From Austwickia chelonae NBRC 105200 (GTDB lineage: Bacteria > Actinomycetota > Actinomycetes > Actinomycetales > Dermatophilaceae), in NCBI RefSeq assembly GCF_000298175.1, contig NZ_BAGZ01000002.1, forward strand, positions 62,001 through 126,000: a DNA stretch of 64,000 bases. The letters run 5' to 3'. The position numbers were made by a program, and so were the translations under genes. The notes below the pieces were generated by a model that was not told the origin of the DNA, searched no databases, and was given only the letters and a program-made list of their open reading frames with translations. Of this stretch, positions 38,752 to 48,230 are shown piece after piece (within the stretch, counting starts at the first letter, position 1; each line of letters opens with the position of its first letter).

Positions 38752-38779
38752 AGATTAAGACCAAAGTCTGACATGTAAA
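38752..38779 (-). promoter_or_regulatory. Candidate promoter of lutPABC
   Basis: On the minus strand TTTACA (38774-38779) and TAATCT (38752-38757) are separated by 16 bases, close to the housekeeping sigma consensus. The operator palindrome follows immediately. The region is AT-rich against the genome background. Confidence 0.6.
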
Positions 38780-38940
38780 CAGTCCGAAGGTCACGTTCCA
38801 TCGGCAGAATGTTCCATGTCTTGGACATCGACGCTCGGGCGGATTCTTTGAGCCTTCCAGCGTTCCAACCCCGAAGAACGGTACGGTCGCAGGTGATATC
38901 TCCATAGCCGTCCCGCTCGAAGGAACGGAAGAGGCAACCC

Positions 38941-39696
38941 ATGAACGACGGACCTGCGGGCGATCAGCAGACCTGGCGCAAGATCACCAAGACCCGCGCC
39001 TACGAAGAAGTCATCGCTCGCATCGAAGAACAGATCCTGAACGACACCCTGAACGTGGGCGACCGACTCCCTCCGGAACGCGATCTGGCCACCAAGCTCG
39101 GCGTCAGCAGGGCAGCCGTCAGAGAGGCACTGCGCGTCCTGGAATCACAAGGCGTGCTGAAAGCCTCGGTCGGGGTCGGCCGCGACGGCGGGACCATCGT
39201 GTGCGCCATGCCCACCGAGGCACTCTCCCGGGTACTCAGGCTGCACGTGGCTCTGTCCAACTTCCCGATGTCCGACGTCATCGAGGCCCGCGTCATGCTG
39301 GAACGGTGGAGCGCTCGGCTGGCCGCTCGCGCACGTCAGGAAAAACATGTCGCAGAACTCCGCAGGCTCGTCGAGGCGATGGAGGACCCCGCCACCGACC
39401 GTTCGGCCTTCAACGACCTCGACACCGACTTCCACGTCACCCTGGCCGCGGCCGGGGAGAATGTTCTCGTCGCCGATATGACCATCGCCATCCGGGAATC
39501 CATGCGGATCCCGATCCTGACGTCCTTCCAGGCGATGGAGGACTGGGACACCTTCGTCGCCCATCTGCGCGACGGGCACCGCCGGATCTACCTCGCCGTC
39601 GCGGCGCAGGACGAGGACGCCGCCGCAGCCGTCGTGGAGGACCACATCAGGTTCGCCTATTCAGCCCTGGGCTGGCGCCGCCCCCGAGGACTCTGA
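38941..39696 (+). CDS. lutR: FadR-type GntR regulator of lactate utilisation
   Basis: 251 residues. N-terminal winged helix (about 20-85) with LPPERDLATKLGVSRAAVREALRVLE, the GntR signature; C-terminal FCD all-helical domain with the metal/ligand residues expected in LDTDFHVTLAAA and the His in HLRDGHRRI. Divergent from lutPABC with a GACCA/TGGTC operator between them. Family members of this type (LldR, LutR) repress lactate genes until lactate binds. GAAGAGG precedes the ATG. Confidence 0.88.
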   Translation: MNDGPAGDQQTWRKITKTRAYEEVIARIEEQILNDTLNVGDRLPPERDLATKLGVSRAAVREALRVLESQGVLKASVGVGRDGGTIVCAMPTEALSRVLRLHVALSNFPMSDVIEARVMLERWSARLAARARQEKHVAELRRLVEAMEDPATDRSAFNDLDTDFHVTLAAAGENVLVADMTIAIRESMRIPILTSFQAMEDWDTFVAHLRDGHRRIYLAVAAQDEDAAAAVVEDHIRFAYSALGWRRPRGL

Positions 39697-39702
39697 GGAG
39701 AG

Positions 39703-40365
39703 TCATCCCGCCGCGGACCGCGGGCCGGTCCCCGACGCCACCCGCCGGATCTCCGCCTCGGGAATACCACCCTGACGTAGGACGACGAGTTCGTCCCTCG
39801 TACAGTCCACGATGGTCGAGGCCACCGACCCGCGGGCCGGCCCTCCGTCGAGATAGATCTCCACCGCCGGGCCGAACATCGCCGCCGCCTCGAGAACGGA
39901 CGCCGCAGGCGGCTCGCCCGACCGATTCGCGCTGCTGACCGCCATCGGCCCGGTCTGGGACAGCAAAGCCAGGGCGACGGCGTCATCGGGCATCCGCAGG
40001 CCCACCGTGCCATTGGTCTCGCCCAGATCCCACATCAACGAGGCGTGCGCTCGCAGGATCAGGGTCAACGAGCCGGGCCAGAAGGCCTCCATCAGCCGGC
40101 GGGCGTAACCGGGCACCTCGGTGGCCAGGCCGTCGACGGTATGCGGGGAGGACACCAGGACGGCAGGGGGCATTTCCCGCCCGCGGCCCTTGGCTGCCAG
40201 GACCGCTGTCACCGCTGCAGCGTTGAAGGCGTCGGCACCGATTCCGTAGACCGTGTCGGTGGGTAGGACGACCAGACGCCCGTCACGGACGGCCGCCGCT
40301 GCGCGAGCGACGGCCTCCGCCCGGGCGTCCTCGGTGGTGCAGTCGATGACGGGGCTCATGGCCAC
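39703..40365 (-). CDS. L-threonylcarbamoyladenylate synthase (Sua5/YrdC/YciO family)
   Basis: 220 residues with the YrdC fold: RLVVLPTDTVYGIGADAFN, KGRGREMPPAVLV, WPGSLTLILRA and SSANRSGEPPA. Makes threonylcarbamoyl-AMP for t6A37 in ANN-reading tRNAs. The C-terminus lacks the long Sua5 domain of archaeal enzymes, so this is the short YrdC-like form. Start GTG 40365 or ATG 40359. Convergent with the lactate regulator six bases away. Confidence 0.93.
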   Translation of the reverse strand: MAMSPVIDCTTEDARAEAVARAAAAVRDGRLVVLPTDTVYGIGADAFNAAAVTAVLAAKGRGREMPPAVLVSSPHTVDGLATEVPGYARRLMEAFWPGSLTLILRAHASLMWDLGETNGTVGLRMPDDAVALALLSQTGPMAVSSANRSGEPPAASVLEAAAMFGPAVEIYLDGGPARGSVASTIVDCTRDELVVLRQGGIPEAEIRRVASGTGPRSAAG

Positions 40366-40368
40366 AGT

Positions 40369-41103
40369 CTAGAAGTCGTCGAAGAACCCGCCCCCGGAGT
40401 CACCATCGAAGCCGAAGAAATCCCCCACCTCGGGAATCTCTACATCGGGGATGAGCCCTTCAGCTGCCGAATCCCACTGCTGGAAAGAATTCTCGTCGAA
40501 GAGCGAGTTGAAGACCGCCGTGCCGACGACGCCGGCAGCCACACCTCCCAGGAGCGCTGCACCCATGCCCAGGGCTGCGCCGCCCTTACCCATTCCGGCG
40601 CCTTCCCCACCCACGACCTTCTGCAGAGAGCCGGGCTCCCGCATCTCGGTACGAGTGGCCGAACGAGCCAAGGCCTGGGGGCTGTCGTCCGCCGGCTTGT
40701 CGGCCGGGTTGCCCTTCGAGAGACGCGCAAGAAGTTCCTTGCGCTGCTCCGGAGTGAGCTTGGCGAAGGCTTCTTCGTGAGCTTTCTCGATCTGGTCGGG
40801 CGGCGCCGTCTGCAACATGTACTGGTAACGCTTGAGCGCCTGCTCATCGGCAGCGGAGAGTGTCTGCCCACCGGACGCGGGTGCTCCGGGCTGAGCAGGA
40901 GGCTGTTCGCCCGGATTCACCGGAGCAGGCGAAGGAGCGGCGGCCGGTGGTGCCGGTGGCATCGCCGGAGGTGCCGGGGCCGCCGCGGGTGCGGGTGCGG
41001 GCGGAGCGGTCTGTGCCGGGGCCGGCGCAGGCTGCGCCATCGGCGCCTCGCCCTGCCCCCGGTCCTTTCGGCCACCACCAAACAGGCGGTCAAAGAAACC
41101 CAT
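40369..41103 (-). CDS. Conserved Ala/Pro-rich actinobacterial protein of unknown function
   Basis: 244 residues: MGFFDRLFGGG start, then about 60 residues almost only Ala/Pro/Gln, then a conserved helical block (ALKRYQYMLQTAPPDQIEKA, EAFAKLTPEQRKELLARLSK) and SPQALARSATRTEMREPGSL. A Gly/Ala-rich segment (GGAALGMGAALLGGVAAGVV) could insert in membranes, and the tail is Gly/Asp/Phe-rich. I know homologues labelled cation-transporting ATPase, but no ATPase motif is present. It lies between prmC and the threonylcarbamoyl-AMP synthase gene. Confidence 0.8.
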   Translation of the reverse strand: MGFFDRLFGGGRKDRGQGEAPMAQPAPAPAQTAPPAPAPAAAPAPPAMPPAPPAAAPSPAPVNPGEQPPAQPGAPASGGQTLSAADEQALKRYQYMLQTAPPDQIEKAHEEAFAKLTPEQRKELLARLSKGNPADKPADDSPQALARSATRTEMREPGSLQKVVGGEGAGMGKGGAALGMGAALLGGVAAGVVGTAVFNSLFDENSFQQWDSAAEGLIPDVEIPEVGDFFGFDGDSGGGFFDDF

Positions 41104-41224
41104 GGTCGTCCCTTCACGTCGGATCGGGCCCGAAATGCCCGTCGCTTACGGGTTGTCAACGTGTCAGGACGAGCTGACGTTCCCCGAATTCAGCCCTAAA
41201 AGGTTGAATCCATACTGGAATTCA

Positions 41225-42139
41225 TCAACTTTTGACAGCAACGGTGATCCGCGGGCGACCGGTCAGGTCGGGAAGGTCCTCGACCTGACGCCACCCACCA
41301 CGAGCCCGCACGGCCGCCGGCAGGCTCTCACCCTGAGCCTCGGCATGCTCCATGAAGAGCATGCCTCCCGGCATCAGCAGTCGAGCCGCCTGGTCGACCA
41401 TGCGCAACGGAATCGTCAGGCCGTCCGCGCTCCCCCCGTAGAGCGCCATGCACGGATCGTGCCGACGCACCTCCAGGTCGATCGGAACCATGCCGTCAGG
41501 AATATAAGGCGGGTTGCAGGTGACCACATCCACCGTCCCGGCGAGCCGGGCCAGGGCCGGCAGGTCGAGATCCCCGGCGTCCCCGTGGACCGCCGCCACC
41601 TCGCCGCCGTGATCAGCCACGTTACGAACGGTGTAGACGAAGGCCTCCGCGGAGAGCTCGACCGCGTGGACCTCCACGCCCTGGGTCTCGTCGGCCACGG
41701 CCAGTGCGATCGCCCCAGACCCGGTGCACAGGTCGACCATCACCTGACGACGTCCGTCCCGGTCCTGCCTGGACGTCAGCTCCTGGATCGCCACCCCGGC
41801 CAGTAGCTCGCTCTCCGGACGTGGGATGAAGACGCCCGGCCCCACCGTCAACTCCAGACGGCGGAAGGCCGCTCTCCCGGTCAGATGCTGCACCGGGATC
41901 CGCTCGGCACGTCGCCGCACCAGAGAGGCGTATCCCGGCGGTGTCTTCGCCCCCAGGATCGCGCTGCCGTGCACCTCGCCCGGGGAGATCCCCGCCAGAT
42001 GAGCTGCCAGGAGAACTGCGTCCGCCTGTGGACTCGGTACCCCGGCCGCCGCGAGGACTGACATGGCCCACCGCAGCGCCTTCCCGAGCTCCGCCGGAGC
42101 CTGGTCATCGGCCACGCCCGGAGAGACATCATCGTTCAC
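41225..42139 (-). CDS. prmC: Release-factor glutamine N5-methyltransferase
   Basis: 304 residues. N-terminal helical domain, then the SAM-binding Rossmann fold with [16 protein letters not shown] and the catalytic NPPY in [13 protein letters not shown]. Methylates the Gln of the GGQ loop in release factors; prfA lies directly upstream and overlaps it by four bases (ATGA), the classical pair. A few extra residues at the N-terminus ([11 protein letters not shown]) are variable. Confidence 0.95.
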   Translation of the reverse strand: MNDDVSPGVADDQAPAELGKALRWAMSVLAAAGVPSPQADAVLLAAHLAGISPGEVHGSAILGAKTPPGYASLVRRRAERIPVQHLTGRAAFRRLELTVGPGVFIPRPESELLAGVAIQELTSRQDRDGRRQVMVDLCTGSGAIALAVADETQGVEVHAVELSAEAFVYTVRNVADHGGEVAAVHGDAGDLDLPALARLAGTVDVVTCNPPYIPDGMVPIDLEVRRHDPCMALYGGSADGLTIPLRMVDQAARLLMPGGMLFMEHAEAQGESLPAAVRARGGWRQVEDLPDLTGRPRITVAVKS

Positions 42140-43218
42140 GGGCGATCGACCATCCGTGCCAAACGGGCCGCCTCATCCGCATCGACCGCGGACTGCACGA
42201 CCGGGTCCAGTTCCCCGTCCAGGACGGTGTCGAGGTTGTAAGCCTTGAAACCGGTGCGGTGATCGGCGATCCGGTTCTCCGGGAAGTTGTACGTCCGGAT
42301 GCGTTCGCTGCGGTCGACCGTCCGGACCTGGCTGCGACGGGCGTCGGCTGCCTGGGCTTCCTGCTCGTCCACCCGCATCTGGTGGAGCCGGGCGCGCAGC
42401 ACCCGCAATGCGGACTCCTTGTTCTGCAACTGGGACTTCTCGTTCTGGCAACTGACGACCAGGCCGGTGGGCAGGTGGGTGATCCGCACCGCGGAGTCGG
42501 TGGTGTTGACACTCTGGCCACCGGGACCGGACGAACGGTAGACATCGATGCGCAGGTCGGCCGGGGAGATCTCGACCTCTTCGGGATCGTCGAGATCCGG
42601 CATCACCAGGACGCCTGCCGCCGACGTGTGAATGCGGCCCTGGCTCTCGGTCACCGGGACCCGCTGGACCCGGTGCACCCCGCCCTCGTACTTCAGTCGT
42701 GCCCACGGTGCCTCGCCCGGCCCTGGAACGCCTCGAGCGGACACCGCCAACCGAACGTCCTTGTACCCCCCCAGGTCCGACTCCATCAGATCGAGGATCT
42801 GCGTGGACCATCCACGACGTTCGGCATAGCGCAAGTACATCCGGAGCAGATCCCCGGCGAAGAGCGCCGATTCCTCACCGCCCTCCCCCGCCTTGATCTC
42901 CACGATCGCGTCCCGGTCGTCGTCAGGGTCACGGGGCACCAGCAGGGCCCGCAAGCGGGACCGGGCTACGTCGAGTTTCTCCTGCAGCGCGGGGATCTCC
43001 TCGGCGAACGACGCATCCTCAGCTGCAAGCTCACGCGCAGCTGCCAGATCGTCGGTGATCCCCTGTACTTCGCCGTAGGAGCGGACGATCGGTGCCAGGG
43101 CGGCATATCGCTTGTTGAGCTTCTTCACCAAGGACTGGTCGGCGAAGATCGCTGGATCGGCCAGACGCGCCTCGATCTCGGCGTACTCCTGGGCTTGCGC
43201 TGCTGCGGACTCCAACAT
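42136..43218 (-). CDS. prfA: Peptide chain release factor 1
   Basis: 360 residues, standard length. GGQ motif in [20 protein letters not shown], and the stop-codon-reading tripeptide as PVT in [20 protein letters not shown]. Reads UAA and UAG. ATG 43218 was chosen because GAGGAG lies seven bases upstream and the product starts [20 protein letters not shown] as RF1s do; the frame is open for a further 52 codons through the rpmE terminator hairpin. Confidence 0.96.
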   Translation of the reverse strand: MLESAAAQAQEYAEIEARLADPAIFADQSLVKKLNKRYAALAPIVRSYGEVQGITDDLAAARELAAEDASFAEEIPALQEKLDVARSRLRALLVPRDPDDDRDAIVEIKAGEGGEESALFAGDLLRMYLRYAERRGWSTQILDLMESDLGGYKDVRLAVSARGVPGPGEAPWARLKYEGGVHRVQRVPVTESQGRIHTSAAGVLVMPDLDDPEEVEISPADLRIDVYRSSGPGGQSVNTTDSAVRITHLPTGLVVSCQNEKSQLQNKESALRVLRARLHQMRVDEQEAQAADARRSQVRTVDRSERIRTYNFPENRIADHRTGFKAYNLDTVLDGELDPVVQSAVDADEAARLARMVDRP

Positions 43219-43266
43219 CTTGCTTCTCCTCATCGGCATGAAGGACGACTCTGTGCCTGACATGCA

Positions 43267-43312
43267 CCGACGCCGATCCGAGATGCCCTGGGGCATCTCG
43301 GATCGGCGTCGG
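43267..43312. terminator. 21-bp perfect hairpin downstream of rpmE
   Basis: Left arm 43267-43287 is the exact reverse complement of right arm 43292-43312 (arm ends GAGATGCC / GGCATCTC), with the four-base loop CTGG. It begins nine bases after the rpmE stop and lies just upstream of the prfA ribosome site. It could terminate rpmE transcripts or, in read-through RNA, control prfA expression. Confidence 0.8.
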
Positions 43313-43321
43313 TCGGAAAAG

Positions 43322-43537
43322 CTACTTGGCGGCCTTCTTGCCGTAACGGGCCTGGAAACGAGCCACCCGGCCACCGGTGTCGAGGATCTTCTGCTTGCCC
43401 GTGTAGAACGGGTGGCACTGGCTGCAGACGTCGGCGCTGATGGCGCCGCCCTTGGCCGTGCTGCGGGTGGTGAAGGTGCTACCGCAGGTGCACGTCACCG
43501 TGGTCTCCACATAAGTGGGGTGAATGTCTTTCTGCAC
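43322..43537 (-). CDS. rpmE: Ribosomal protein bL31 (zinc-binding form)
   Basis: 71 residues: [20 protein letters not shown], then [20 protein letters not shown]. The four Cys in CxC and CxxC positions show the C+ zinc-binding form rather than the zinc-free paralogue. Located between rho and prfA as in many bacteria. Confidence 0.97.
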   Translation of the reverse strand: MQKDIHPTYVETTVTCTCGSTFTTRSTAKGGAISADVCSQCHPFYTGKQKILDTGGRVARFQARYGKKAAK

Positions 43538-43684
43538 GATCTCTCCTCAGGGGGTGGTCGCTCTGCCGGGTCGCGCACCTCGGATGGTGCGACGTGAACC
43601 GGCAGCCAACAGCCCAGTTTGCCAGAAATCGCCGGGCGTGGAGAAATCCCGAGGTGGCTGAGCAGCGTTCCCTTCCGATACGAC

Positions 43685-43718
43685 GGTGCGGGCCCGGCCT
43701 GAAGGCCGGGTCCGCACC
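43685..43718. terminator. Probable rho gene terminator
   Basis: A 15-bp stem (GGTGCGGGCCCGGCC, 43685-43699, with 43704-43718) containing one G-U pair and the loop TGAA. It lies 53 bases past the rho stop and before the rpmE ribosome site, in a 234-base gap that holds nothing else recognisable. Confidence 0.7.
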
Positions 43719-43771
43719 GCGTCGTGTTCGTTCTTCCTGAGGAGTCACCCCTCGGAAAGGAACAGAACGGT

Positions 43772-45760
43772 TCAGTCCTCGTCGTCCAGTTTGATGCTGC
43801 TGTTGCGCTGCACCATCATCAGGAATTCCGCATTCTGTTTCGTCTTCTTCATCTGGGCGAGCAACAGCTCCAGCGCAGCCTGGGACTCCAGGGCCGACAG
43901 GATACGCCGCAGCTTCCACATGAGTTTCAGCTCGTCCGCGCTCATCAGAATCTCCTCCCGACGTGTCCCCGACGGGTTCACGTCGACAGCGGGGAAGATC
44001 CGGCGGTCGGCGAGCTGACGGGACAACCGCAGCTCCATATTTCCGGTGCCCTTGAATTCCTCGAAGATGACCTCGTCCATCTTGGAGCCGGTCTCCACCA
44101 GCGCAGTGGCGAGGATCGTCAGCGAGCCACCGTTCTCGATATTGCGTGCGGCGCCGAAGAAACGCTTCGGCGGGTAGAGCGCCGAGGAATCCACACCACC
44201 GGAGAGGATCCGGCCGGACGCAGGCGCTGCCAGGTTGTAGGCACGCCCCAGCCTGGTGATGGAATCCAGGAGGACGACCACGTCGTGCCCCATCTCGACG
44301 AGACGCTTCGCCCGCTCGATCGCCAACTCGGCCACCGTGGTGTGGTCGTCGGCCGGACGGTCGAAGGTGGAGGCGATGACCTCACCCTTCACCGTCCGCT
44401 GCATGTCGGTGACCTCTTCAGGCCGCTCGTCGACGAGCACGACCATGAGGTGGGCCTCAGGGTTGTTCTTGGTGATCGCATTCGCGATCGCCTGCAGGAT
44501 CAGGGTCTTACCGGCCTTGGGCGGGGAGACGATCAGCCCACGCTGACCTTTACCGATCGGCGACACGAGGTCGATGATCCGAGTCGTGTAGATGTTCGGT
44601 TCGGTCTCCAGACGCAGACGTTCCTGCGGGTACAGCGGGGTGAGCTTGTTGAACTCGACCCGCCCCTTGGCCGAGTCCGGTGCTCCGCCGTTGACCGTGT
44701 CCAGACGCACCAGGGCGTTGAACTTCTGCCGTGCGGGGAGCTGCTCGCCCTCCCGGAGTGCCTTGACCGCACCGGTCACCGCGTCACCCTTGCGCAGACC
44801 GTGCTTCTTGACGATGCCCAGCGGGACGTAGACGTCATTAGGACCGGGGAGATAACCACTGGTCCGCACGAAGGCGTAGTTGTCCAGGACGTCGAGGATC
44901 CCCGCGATCGGCACCAGGACGTCGTCCTCGGTGAAGGTCTCCATCTGGTCGCTGTAGTCGTCGCCCATGCCACGGTTGCCCCGACGCTTACGGTCGCGGC
45001 TGCGCTGACGGTTGCGGCGACGGCCGCCCCGGCTGTCGTCGTCGTCGCCGAAACGGCGGTTGTCGCTCTGGCGCCCGCCGCTCTGCCCCGACTCGCCTCG
45101 GGAGTCGCTACGGGACTGTCCGGAGTCGCTGCTCTGGTCCCCGTTCTGTCGAGAGTCGCGCTGCCGTTCCCGGCGGGAGCGGCGACGTCCCTGACCTTCG
45201 TCGCTGTTCTGGGAGCTCTCACCATTTCCAGCAGCACCCTGTTGACGGACCTCGGCCTGCTCGCTGCGCGAGGAAGACTTCTCCTGCTCGACCGGAGCCG
45301 GGGTGGTCTCCTCGCGTCGTTCCGGTGCAGCGACCGGCGCGGTGGCGCGGCGGGAGCGGCGTTGGCGTCCGGTTCCGGCCGGGGGCTGCTCATCCTGGCC
45401 GGCTGGCGTGCCTCGGACTTCTCCTGCTGACGTCTTCACCACAGGCTCCGCATCTTTCGTGGTCTTCTCAGAGGGGGTGGAGCGTCGTGTCCCCTCGTCC
45501 GACGTGGCTTTCTCCTCGGACACGGATGTGGACTGGACCTTGCCCGTCCTTCGAGGTGCAGCGACCTGGACGTCGATGGTGGAAGCACCGCCCTGGCGTT
45601 CCTTGATGGCGAGGATCAAATCACCCTTGCGCATGCCGGACGTACCGGAGATACCCATGGCCTGCGCAAGGTTCTGGAGCTCGGCCAGCCGCAGCGTCGT
45701 CAGGCCGCGACGCTTCGGGGCCTCATCCGCAGGCGTGGAGAGCTCGGTGGTGTCAGTCAC
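43772..45760 (-). CDS. rho: Transcription termination factor Rho, long actinobacterial form
   Basis: 662 residues against about 420 in E. coli. Residues about 15-65 are the Rho_N (SAP-like) part ([20 protein letters not shown]). Residues about 70-280 are a low-complexity insert rich in Arg, Glu, Ser, Gln, Asn and Gly. Then come the RNA-binding cold-shock-like part ([11 protein letters not shown]) and the ATPase core with P-loop [12 protein letters not shown] (about residue 415), [14 protein letters not shown], and [14 protein letters not shown]. The insert is known in Actinobacteria to add RNA contacts. Preceded by a 371-base leader region. Confidence 0.96.
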   Translation of the reverse strand: MTDTTELSTPADEAPKRRGLTTLRLAELQNLAQAMGISGTSGMRKGDLILAIKERQGGASTIDVQVAAPRRTGKVQSTSVSEEKATSDEGTRRSTPSEKTTKDAEPVVKTSAGEVRGTPAGQDEQPPAGTGRQRRSRRATAPVAAPERREETTPAPVEQEKSSSRSEQAEVRQQGAAGNGESSQNSDEGQGRRRSRRERQRDSRQNGDQSSDSGQSRSDSRGESGQSGGRQSDNRRFGDDDDSRGGRRRNRQRSRDRKRRGNRGMGDDYSDQMETFTEDDVLVPIAGILDVLDNYAFVRTSGYLPGPNDVYVPLGIVKKHGLRKGDAVTGAVKALREGEQLPARQKFNALVRLDTVNGGAPDSAKGRVEFNKLTPLYPQERLRLETEPNIYTTRIIDLVSPIGKGQRGLIVSPPKAGKTLILQAIANAITKNNPEAHLMVVLVDERPEEVTDMQRTVKGEVIASTFDRPADDHTTVAELAIERAKRLVEMGHDVVVLLDSITRLGRAYNLAAPASGRILSGGVDSSALYPPKRFFGAARNIENGGSLTILATALVETGSKMDEVIFEEFKGTGNMELRLSRQLADRRIFPAVDVNPSGTRREEILMSADELKLMWKLRRILSALESQAALELLLAQMKKTKQNAEFLMMVQRNSSIKLDDED

Positions 45761-46131
45761 GAAGGTCCTTCCCTCGTCGTACGAAGCCGGTCAACTACCG
45801 GACCTCGACCTCGGTCGGCGGGCCGTCACGCAGGGACGACGGCAGCGCCAATGTAGAATTTCCGCCCGGACCTGCATATTTTCAGGTCCCCTTGTCACGG
45901 TGTGCGGCAAAGGAAATTGGCGGCGATGGTTGGGGAGGTCGGCCAGCAACGGGATTACATCAACCGTTGGTGACGATCTGCTCCTGTGTGCCGTCGGATC
46001 CGATCAGGGCTGGCCGGTGTGGCGCACGGTTCCCCGTGGAGCAAGTCGAATGTAGCACGATTAGTTCGACGGGGCCGAACGCACCACCGCTTTCGCCCAG
46101 CTGGACGTACTCGCCGTCGACACCGACGGAT
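45761..46131. other. 371-base gap between thrB and rho (rho leader/promoter region)
   Basis: No gene is supported here. It should hold the thrB terminator and the rho promoter. Visible elements: a 7-bp inverted repeat GGACCTG/CAGGTCC at 45868-45889 with an AT-rich loop, and two minus-strand TACATT boxes (near 45850 and 46050) that could be -10 elements, without convincing -35 boxes. Long leaders are common in rho genes, which control their own termination. Confidence 0.4.
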
Positions 46132-47118
46132 TCATGCCCCGGCTGGATACCCCCGCCCAGCCAAGGCCGCCTCCGCCCCACCCACCGGCACTCCCGGAGT
46201 CAGCACCTGCCAATGGCCGGGGCTCTCAGCGCAAACCGTCGTAGCACAGGCCTCGGCCTGAGCCGAGCAGTCCCGAGTGGTCAACACCATCACCGTCGGC
46301 CCCGCACCGGAGACCACCGCGGCGAAACCTGCCGCCCGAAGTGCGTCGACGACCCTCATCGTCGACGGATAAGCGATCCGACGCTGCTCCTGATGCAACC
46401 ATTCGCAGGTCGCTGCCATGAGCAGATCCGGCCGACGACTCATCGCCTCCACCAGCAGGGCCGCACGACCTGCCGTAGCGGCCGCTGCCCGCAAGGAGAC
46501 CTCCGTGGGCAGCGCGGCCCGTGCCGCCGCCGTCGACAACTCCACATCAGGCACCAAGACCACCGGGACGACATCCTCGTGCACCGGGATCCGAGCCGTG
46601 GAGAAACCGATGCCGGAGGCACCTTCGGCCCACGAGACCGTCATCCCACCGAAGACGCTGGCCGAACTGTTGTCCGGATGGCCCTCGACCCGAGCCGCCA
46701 TCTCGTTGACGAAATCGCGGTCCACCGGGAGCTCCCCCTCAGGGACCGATTCCGACGAGGCCACGTACAGCGCGCTCGCCAAGGTGAAACCGGTCACTGC
46801 CGCAGTGGCGGAACTACCCATCCCCCTGCTGTGCGGGATCCGGTTGAGACACGAGAGCTCCATCCCCGGTGCCGGGGAACAGCCCAGCTCGAGCAGACCC
46901 AAGGCGAGACAGCGGTACACCAGGTGCCGCTCGTCCACGGGCACCTGGTCTGCGCCCTCGCCGTCGACCCGGATGCGCAGGCCTTCGCCGCCTACCATGA
47001 CCTCGGCCTCGTCCCAGACGCCCAGGGCGAGGCCGACCGAATCGAAGCCCGGACCCAGGTTCGCGCTGCTCGCCGGGACCCGGACCCGAACCCGCAGGCC
47101 GTCCAGAGAAGTCGTCAC
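46132..47118 (-). CDS. thrB: Homoserine kinase
   Basis: 328 residues of the GHMP kinase family: N-terminal VRVPASSANLGPGFDSVGLA and the ATP-binding RGMGSSATAAVTG (about 100-112). C-terminal third motif AAGFAAVVSGAGPTVMVL. Phosphorylates L-homoserine for ThrC. GTG 47118, four bases past the thrC stop, is chosen because the family starts about ten residues before PASSANLG; the frame is open to 47145 inside thrC. Confidence 0.93.
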   Translation of the reverse strand: MTTSLDGLRVRVRVPASSANLGPGFDSVGLALGVWDEAEVMVGGEGLRIRVDGEGADQVPVDERHLVYRCLALGLLELGCSPAPGMELSCLNRIPHSRGMGSSATAAVTGFTLASALYVASSESVPEGELPVDRDFVNEMAARVEGHPDNSSASVFGGMTVSWAEGASGIGFSTARIPVHEDVVPVVLVPDVELSTAAARAALPTEVSLRAAAATAGRAALLVEAMSRRPDLLMAATCEWLHQEQRRIAYPSTMRVVDALRAAGFAAVVSGAGPTVMVLTTRDCSAQAEACATTVCAESPGHWQVLTPGVPVGGAEAALAGRGYPAGA

Positions 47119-47122
47119 CGGA

Positions 47123-48229
47123 TCAGAACTCGAGCCCCAGCGCACGGGCTGCGCTCACCGCATCCGCACCGACCCTGGTCGGAGTCACCTCAGAACCGTC
47201 GGCGCCACGCAATGCCCAGGACGGGTCCTTCAAACCGTGACCGGTCACGGTGCACACGACCGTCGCCCCGGAAGGGACCAAGCCCGCCGTGTGCATCTTG
47301 AGCAGCCCCGCGACGCTCGCCGCCGAGGCCGGCTCGACGAAGATGCCCTCGGTCGACGAGAGCAGACGGTGTGCCTCGAGGATCTCGGCATCGGTCACTG
47401 CGTCGATGAGGCCGTCGGAGGCGTCCCGGGCCTCCTCCGCCTGCTGCCAGCTCGCCGGATTACCGATCCGGATCGCCGTGGCGATGGTTTCCGGTTCGTC
47501 GACCGGGTGGCCGAGCACGATCGGAGCGGCCCCAGCGGCCTGGAAGCCCCACATCTTCGGCAGCCGGGTGGCCGGCCCCCCTGCAGCCGCCGCTCCCTGC
47601 GCACCAGGAGTGCCGCCGAGATATTCCTGGTAACCACGCCAATAGGCAGTGATATTGCCGGCATTCCCGACCGGCAGACAGTGAATATCCGGTGCATCGC
47701 CCAAGGCGTCGACGATTTCGAAGGATGCCGTCTTCTGCCCTTCGATCCGGGCAGGGTTGACCGAGTTCACCAATTCCACCGGGTAGGCCTCGGCAAGTTT
47801 GCGAGCCACCATCAGACAGTCGTCGAAGTTCCCCTCGACCTGCAACAAGGTGGCCCCGTGCGCGATCGCCTGCGAGAGCTTCCCCATCGCGATCTTGCCC
47901 TCAGGGACCAGAACTCCACAGGTCATGCCGGCCTTCATCGCATAGGCGGCTGCCGAGGCGCTCGTATTGCCGGTGGAAGCGCAGATGACGGCTTCGGCCC
48001 CATGCGCCGCAGCCATCGATATGGCCGTGGTCATCCCCCGGTCCTTGAAGGAACCGGTCGGGTTCATCCCTTCGAATTTCACCCACACCCGTGCCCCGAC
48101 CTGCGCCGAGAGACGTTCCGCCTCGATCAGCGGGGTGCCACCCTCGCAGAGCGAGACGACCGGCGCACCGGAGAGCATCGGCAGTCTCTCGGCATATTCT
48201 CGAATGACGCCTCGCCACTGGTGAGCCAT
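47123..48229 (-). CDS. thrC: Threonine synthase
   Basis: 368 residues, fold-type II PLP enzyme. The PLP Lys is in [11 protein letters not shown]; phosphate-binding loop in [15 protein letters not shown] short Gly/Ala insert ([17 protein letters not shown]) appears near residue 205. Converts O-phosphohomoserine to L-threonine. ATG 48229 follows the hom stop by one base, with GGAAGGGG as ribosome site inside the hom 3' end. Confidence 0.95.
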   Translation of the reverse strand: MAHQWRGVIREYAERLPMLSGAPVVSLCEGGTPLIEAERLSAQVGARVWVKFEGMNPTGSFKDRGMTTAISMAAAHGAEAVICASTGNTSASAAAYAMKAGMTCGVLVPEGKIAMGKLSQAIAHGATLLQVEGNFDDCLMVARKLAEAYPVELVNSVNPARIEGQKTASFEIVDALGDAPDIHCLPVGNAGNITAYWRGYQEYLGGTPGAQGAAAAGGPATRLPKMWGFQAAGAAPIVLGHPVDEPETIATAIRIGNPASWQQAEEARDASDGLIDAVTDAEILEAHRLLSSTEGIFVEPASAASVAGLLKMHTAGLVPSGATVVCTVTGHGLKDPSWALRGADGSEVTPTRVGADAVSAARALGLEF

Positions 48230-48230
48230 G

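Noticed and set aside
45960-46181. A 73-codon minus-strand frame overlapping the 3' end of thrB and the rho leader
   Set aside because: No ribosome site, no recognisable motif, and it overlaps thrB in another frame.
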